From positions 1 to 64,000 of the forward strand of contig JBKECY010000050.1 in NCBI GenBank assembly GCA_047975025.1: 64,000 nucleotides of DNA, in the 5' to 3' direction. Of the stretch, positions 60,874-64,000 are shown one piece after another. The first letter of the stretch is position 1. Each line of letters opens with the position of its first letter. The position numbers were made by a program, and so were the translations under genes. The stretch is from JBKECY01 sp047975025 (lineage in GTDB: Bacteria > Bacillota > Clostridia > Lachnospirales > Lachnospiraceae). A model generated the notes under the pieces. That model was not told the origin of the DNA, made no database searches, and worked only from the letters and a program-made list of their open reading frames with translations.

Positions 60874-61974
60874 TTAGCTTTCAGGATTGTAGAAGGAGCA
60901 CAAAGAGCTGATTTTGGCACTCATATTGGCAAAGAGGGCATCCACAAGGCAGAGTGCAGTCATTGACTCTACAACGACAACGGCTCTGGGAACAATGACT
61001 GGGTCATGGCGCCCCTTGATGGAAACATCAATGTTCTCCTGCTTTTTATTGACCGTCTGCTGCAAGGCGGCAATGGATGCGGTAGGCTTAATAGAAGCAC
61101 GCAGAATCAGTTCGCTGCCGTCACTGATGCCGCCGAGAATCCCCCCGGCATGGTTGGAACGTTTGCCGAGTGTACCATTCTCATAATAAAAGGAATCGTT
61201 GTTCTGCGATCCGGTACGTTTGGCTGTTTCGACACCGTCACCGATTTCAATCGCCTTGACAGCGCCGATGGACATGACAGCTTTTGCCAGATTCGCGTCA
61301 AGCTTTTCGAATACGGGGTCACCCAGTCCGGCGGGGAGTCCTTGTACGTGGCAGGCAATCACACCTCCGGAAGAATCGTTTTCCTTCATGCAGCCGAGTA
61401 AAAACTCCCGGGTCTGTTCGGCTGCCTGTTTGTCCGGCATAAAGAAATCATTCTTATAAATCTGTTCGTAGTCAAGCTCATGGCATTGGACAGGTCCGAT
61501 GGACTGCGTATAGGTACGCACAGTAATACCGAGCATTTGCAGGATTTTCAGCGCAATGGCTCCCGCAGCAACTCTGCCGATGGTTTCCCGTCCTGAGGAG
61601 CGGCCGCCGCCGCGATAGTCACGAAAACCGTATTTTTGATCAAAGGTATAGTCTGCATGCCCCGGTCGATAGTAGGAGGCAATCTCACTATAATCGTGCG
61701 AACGCTGATCCGTATTACGCACCATGACCGAAATCGGGGTTCCCGTTGTCCGGCCTTTGAACACTCCCGAGAGAATGGATACGGAATCCACTTCCCGCCG
61801 GGAGGTGGTAAAAGAATTCTGGCCAGGGCGGCGCCGGTCAAGCTGGCGCTGCAGGTCTTCCTCGGTAAGAGGCAGGCCGGCAGGGCAGCCGTCAATTACG
61901 GCACCAAGTGCCGCGCCATGGGATTCGCCCCAGGTCGTTACTGTAAAATATCTTCCAAATGTAGAACCGCTCAT
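60874..61974 (-). CDS. aroC: Chorismate synthase
   Basis: This 366-residue enzyme makes chorismate from 5-enolpyruvylshikimate 3-phosphate with reduced FMN. Family signatures are TTWGESHGAALGAVIDGCPAG near the start, RGGGRSSGRETIGRVAAGA in the middle and GILGGISDG later. The two catalytic histidines are in GESHG and in the HADYTFDQKYG region. The length is normal. It stands alone with its own promoter; other shikimate genes are not in the window. Confidence 0.97.
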   Translation of the reverse strand: MSGSTFGRYFTVTTWGESHGAALGAVIDGCPAGLPLTEEDLQRQLDRRRPGQNSFTTSRREVDSVSILSGVFKGRTTGTPISVMVRNTDQRSHDYSEIASYYRPGHADYTFDQKYGFRDYRGGGRSSGRETIGRVAAGAIALKILQMLGITVRTYTQSIGPVQCHELDYEQIYKNDFFMPDKQAAEQTREFLLGCMKENDSSGGVIACHVQGLPAGLGDPVFEKLDANLAKAVMSIGAVKAIEIGDGVETAKRTGSQNNDSFYYENGTLGKRSNHAGGILGGISDGSELILRASIKPTASIAALQQTVNKKQENIDVSIKGRHDPVIVPRAVVVVESMTALCLVDALFANMSAKISSLCSFYNPES

Positions 61975-62014
61975 AAAATCTCCTTTATCCTTACAAAATA
62001 AACTCTTTTACTGT

Positions 62015-62043
62015 ATTATAACGAAAGGTGAAATGTTTGTAAA
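62015..62043 (-). promoter_or_regulatory. Promoter of aroC
   Basis: On the minus strand TTTACA (62038-62043) and TATAAT (62015-62020) are 17 bp apart, 40 bp upstream of the start codon. Confidence 0.85.
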
Positions 62044-62079
62044 CATTCGATAAATAAAAGGTTTTTGTGTTAGGAGTGT

Positions 62080-62108
62080 TTGACAAAATTCTTTGAACTG
62101 CTTATAAT
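62080..62108 (+). promoter_or_regulatory. Promoter of the corA-like gene
   Basis: TTGACA at 62080-62085 and TATAAT at 62103-62108 match the sigma-A consensus exactly with a 17-bp spacer. The leader is ~90 nt; no M-box or other magnesium riboswitch was recognised in it. Confidence 0.92.
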
Positions 62109-62202
62109 GATAATGCACTATTTTTGCAAAAAAGCAAAGAGCTGAAATACTCGAGAAGCCTCTTGTTTCTCACATAAAACCGGAAAGAAGGGAAGTGTAG
62201 GA

Positions 62203-63144
62203 ATGCTTACGATATACAGGACAATAGATGGAAAGATCCAGGAAATCAATGAGCCGCAGGCAGGCTGCTGGATTACCATGACGAACCCGACAGCGGACGA
62301 AATTTTTTCAATCTCTGATTTATATAATATTGAAGTCGCGGACCTGCGCTCCTCTCTGGATGAGGAAGAGCGCTCCCGTATTGAGGTAGAGGATGAATAT
62401 ACGCTGATTCTGGTAGATGTACCAATTATCGAGGAAAGAAATGATAAAGACTGGTATGGTACCATACCGCTTGGTATTATAGTGACAGACGATGCCATTA
62501 TCACAGTCTGTCTGCAGGAGACCGCAGTACTGACTCGTTTTATGGATGGTAGAGTACGCAACTTTTTCACCTATATGAAGACCAGATTCATACTTCAGAT
62601 CCTGTATCGAAATGCGACGATGTATCTGCATTATCTGCGTATTATTGACAGGAAGAGCGAGCAGGTGGAAGAGCAGCTGCACGTATCGACGAGAAACCAG
62701 GAGTTGATTGAACTGCTGGAGCTTGAGAAGAGTCTGGTATATTTTACCACTTCGCTGCGCTCCAATGAAGTGGTGCTGGAGAAGCTTTTGAAGGTGGAGA
62801 GAATTAAGCAGTATCCGGAAGATACGGAATTGCTGGAAGATGTAATTATTGAGAATAAGCAGGCAATTGAGATGTCGAATATATACAGCGGCATTTTAAG
62901 CGGAATGATGGATGCATTTGCGTCTGTCATATCGAACAACCTGAATATTGTCATGAAATTTTTGGCAACTGTGACCATCGTTATGTCGATACCTACGATG
63001 ATCTTTAGTGCCTATGGGATGAACTTAAATGCCGAAGGCATGCCGTTCTCTCAGAGCCCATATGGTTTTTGGGTGGTAATTTTGGTGTCGCTGTTGATTA
63101 GCTTGATCGTAGCCCTTGTTTTCTCGAAAAAGAAGCTTTTCTAG
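62203..63144 (+). CDS. CorA-family magnesium/divalent cation transporter
   Basis: This 313-residue protein has a long cytoplasmic N-terminal funnel domain and two C-terminal helices. The YGMN signature follows helix 1 (VMSIPTMIFSAYGMNLN), and the end is basic (FSKKKLF). It forms a pentameric channel for Mg2+ or related cations. The acidic/hydrophobic loop between the helices (AEGMPFSQSPYG) differs from the usual MPEL loop, so cation preference is uncertain. A rhomboid-fold gene follows 30 bp later. Confidence 0.93.
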   Translation: MLTIYRTIDGKIQEINEPQAGCWITMTNPTADEIFSISDLYNIEVADLRSSLDEEERSRIEVEDEYTLILVDVPIIEERNDKDWYGTIPLGIIVTDDAIITVCLQETAVLTRFMDGRVRNFFTYMKTRFILQILYRNATMYLHYLRIIDRKSEQVEEQLHVSTRNQELIELLELEKSLVYFTTSLRSNEVVLEKLLKVERIKQYPEDTELLEDVIIENKQAIEMSNIYSGILSGMMDAFASVISNNLNIVMKFLATVTIVMSIPTMIFSAYGMNLNAEGMPFSQSPYGFWVVILVSLLISLIVALVFSKKKLF

Positions 63145-63174
63145 GAGAGAGCAGGCGGTCATGTCTGGAGGAAT

Positions 63175-64000
63175 ATGAATTTTATTTACAAATTAGAACG
63201 CAAATATGGTAAATTTGGAATCAAGAACCTGACACTTTACATTATGATTTGTTATGTCATTGGCTTTGCGCTGGACATATTGTTTCCGTCAATCCTGCCT
63301 TTTCTGACACTCAACCCGTATTATATTCTGCAGGGACAGGTCTGGAGGCTTGTCAGCTGGCTGTTAATACCGCCTTCCGGCGCCAGTATTTTTGTAATCA
63401 TCATGCTCTTGTTCTACTACTCAATTGGTACGTCACTTGAGAGGGCATGGGGAAGCTTTCGGTATACGTTGTATATCTTTTCAGGCATTATCTTCACGAT
63501 ACTGGCTGCATTCCTGCTTTTTATATTGACCGGAGATGCAAGTACAAGTGTCAGCTACCAGTTTTCAACGTACTATATCAGCATGTCGATTTTTCTAGCG
63601 TTTGCTGCAACCTACCCGGACATGCAGGTTCTTCTATACTTTGTCATACCAATCAAGGTCAAGTGGCTTGCCTACGTCAATGTTGCGCTGCTTTTGTATA
63701 GTGCTTTTACGGGAATTCGACAGGGAACCTGGGCAGTCCTGTATGTGATCGTGGCATCACTTTTGAACTTTATATTGTTTTTCCTGGGAACCCGCAATAT
63801 CAAGAGATTTCATCCCAAGGAAGTGCGCCGCAAGAAGGAATTCACACACGCTGTCAGTAAGAGCCGGGCAGAAAATGCGACGCATAAGTGTACAATCTGC
63901 GGACAGACGAATCTGGACAACCCGGATTTGGAATTTAGATTTTGCTCAAAATGCAAGGGAAATCATGAATATTGTCAGGAACACTTGTTTACACACCAAC
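63175..64000 (+). CDS. Rhomboid-fold membrane protein with C-terminal zinc ribbon (3' end missing)
   Basis: The frame is open from ATG 63175 to the window edge (275 residues). Six hydrophobic helices cover residues ~20-215, starting with LTLYIMICYVIGFALDILFP and including GQVWRLVSWLL, a segment typical of the rhomboid family. The catalytic GxSG motif expected in helix 4 is absent (STYYISMSIF stands there), so protease activity is unlikely. A basic linker follows, then CTICGQTN and FCSKCKGNHEYCQEH, a zinc-ribbon-like cysteine set. GGAGG lies only 3 nt before the ATG, but no other in-frame start exists downstream of the preceding stop. It is probably in an operon with the corA-like gene. Confidence 0.82.
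   Translation, partial: MNFIYKLERKYGKFGIKNLTLYIMICYVIGFALDILFPSILPFLTLNPYYILQGQVWRLVSWLLIPPSGASIFVIIMLLFYYSIGTSLERAWGSFRYTLYIFSGIIFTILAAFLLFILTGDASTSVSYQFSTYYISMSIFLAFAATYPDMQVLLYFVIPIKVKWLAYVNVALLLYSAFTGIRQGTWAVLYVIVASLLNFILFFLGTRNIKRFHPKEVRRKKEFTHAVSKSRAENATHKCTICGQTNLDNPDLEFRFCSKCKGNHEYCQEHLFTHQ

Overview
The window is a stretch of a low-GC Gram-positive chromosome, most likely a gut or plant-fibre-associated member of the Lachnospiraceae/Clostridia. The signs are AGGAGG-type ribosome binding sites, lipoproteins with LxGC-type lipoboxes, YesM/YesN two-component pairs, AddAB in place of RecBCD, a CIRCE-controlled small heat-shock gene, a predicted PPi-type phosphofructokinase, and a B12-independent glycyl-radical microcompartment for deoxysugars. 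Species cannot be assigned from the sequence. No rRNA, tRNA, CRISPR array, insertion sequence or phage gene was recognised.

Layout. 1-1.2 kb: 3' part of a repeat-rich surface protein. 1.4-3.1 kb: Hsp20 behind a CIRCE operator, a fructose-6-phosphate aldolase/transaldolase-like gene and a cupin. 3.1-14.3 kb: deoxysugar uptake region with an AraC regulator, an AraA-like sugar isomerase, a YesM/YesN pair, a CUT2-type ABC transporter (ATPase, two permeases, binding lipoprotein) and L-rhamnose mutarotase. 14.3-15.5 kb: a ParA-type ATPase overlapping a small Ala/Lys-rich, probably disordered protein. 15.7-17.4 kb: AEC permease and PHP phosphatase. 17.6-30.6 kb: a complete GRE microcompartment locus of the fucose/rhamnose type: diol dehydratase, activase, PduU, PduV/EutP, class II aldolase, PduP, zinc alcohol dehydrogenase, four BMC shell proteins, PduL, EutN, PduS, PduT and a DeoR regulator. 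30.6-43.4 kb: YqeY, FBP aldolase, PPi-type phosphofructokinase, methyltransferase, NAD synthetase, AddB and AddA. 43.4-54.5 kb: a second YesM/YesN pair, a CUT1-type sugar ABC transporter, a GH106-like hydrolase and a GH3 glycosidase. 54.6-60.8 kb: an ECF-type transporter joined to a CydDC-like ABC exporter pair. 60.9-64 kb: chorismate synthase, CorA and a rhomboid-fold membrane protein cut by the window edge.

How the genes work together. Rhamnose and/or fucose is probably sensed by the first two-component system, imported by the ABC transporter, brought to the right anomer by RhaM and isomerised. The phosphorylated ketose (no kinase gene is in the window) is cleaved by the aldolase to DHAP and L-lactaldehyde. 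In the microcompartment, lactaldehyde is reduced to 1,2-propanediol, dehydrated to propionaldehyde by the radical enzyme, and split between propanol (alcohol dehydrogenase) and propionyl-CoA/propionyl-phosphate (PduP, PduL). PduS and PduT provide an electron path across the shell.

Most interesting points: (1) five cargo enzymes share one amphipathic-helix encapsulation motif, and in the glycyl-radical enzyme it lies inside an internal insertion instead of at a terminus; (2) the ParA plus disordered-partner pair beside the locus could be a microcompartment positioning system; (3) a 13-bp motif is shared by the two strong promoters of the locus; (4) the activase lacks the auxiliary ferredoxin-like clusters; (5) three probable single-base frameshifts, and one possible fusion of the same kind, occur between 46.8 and 59 kb.
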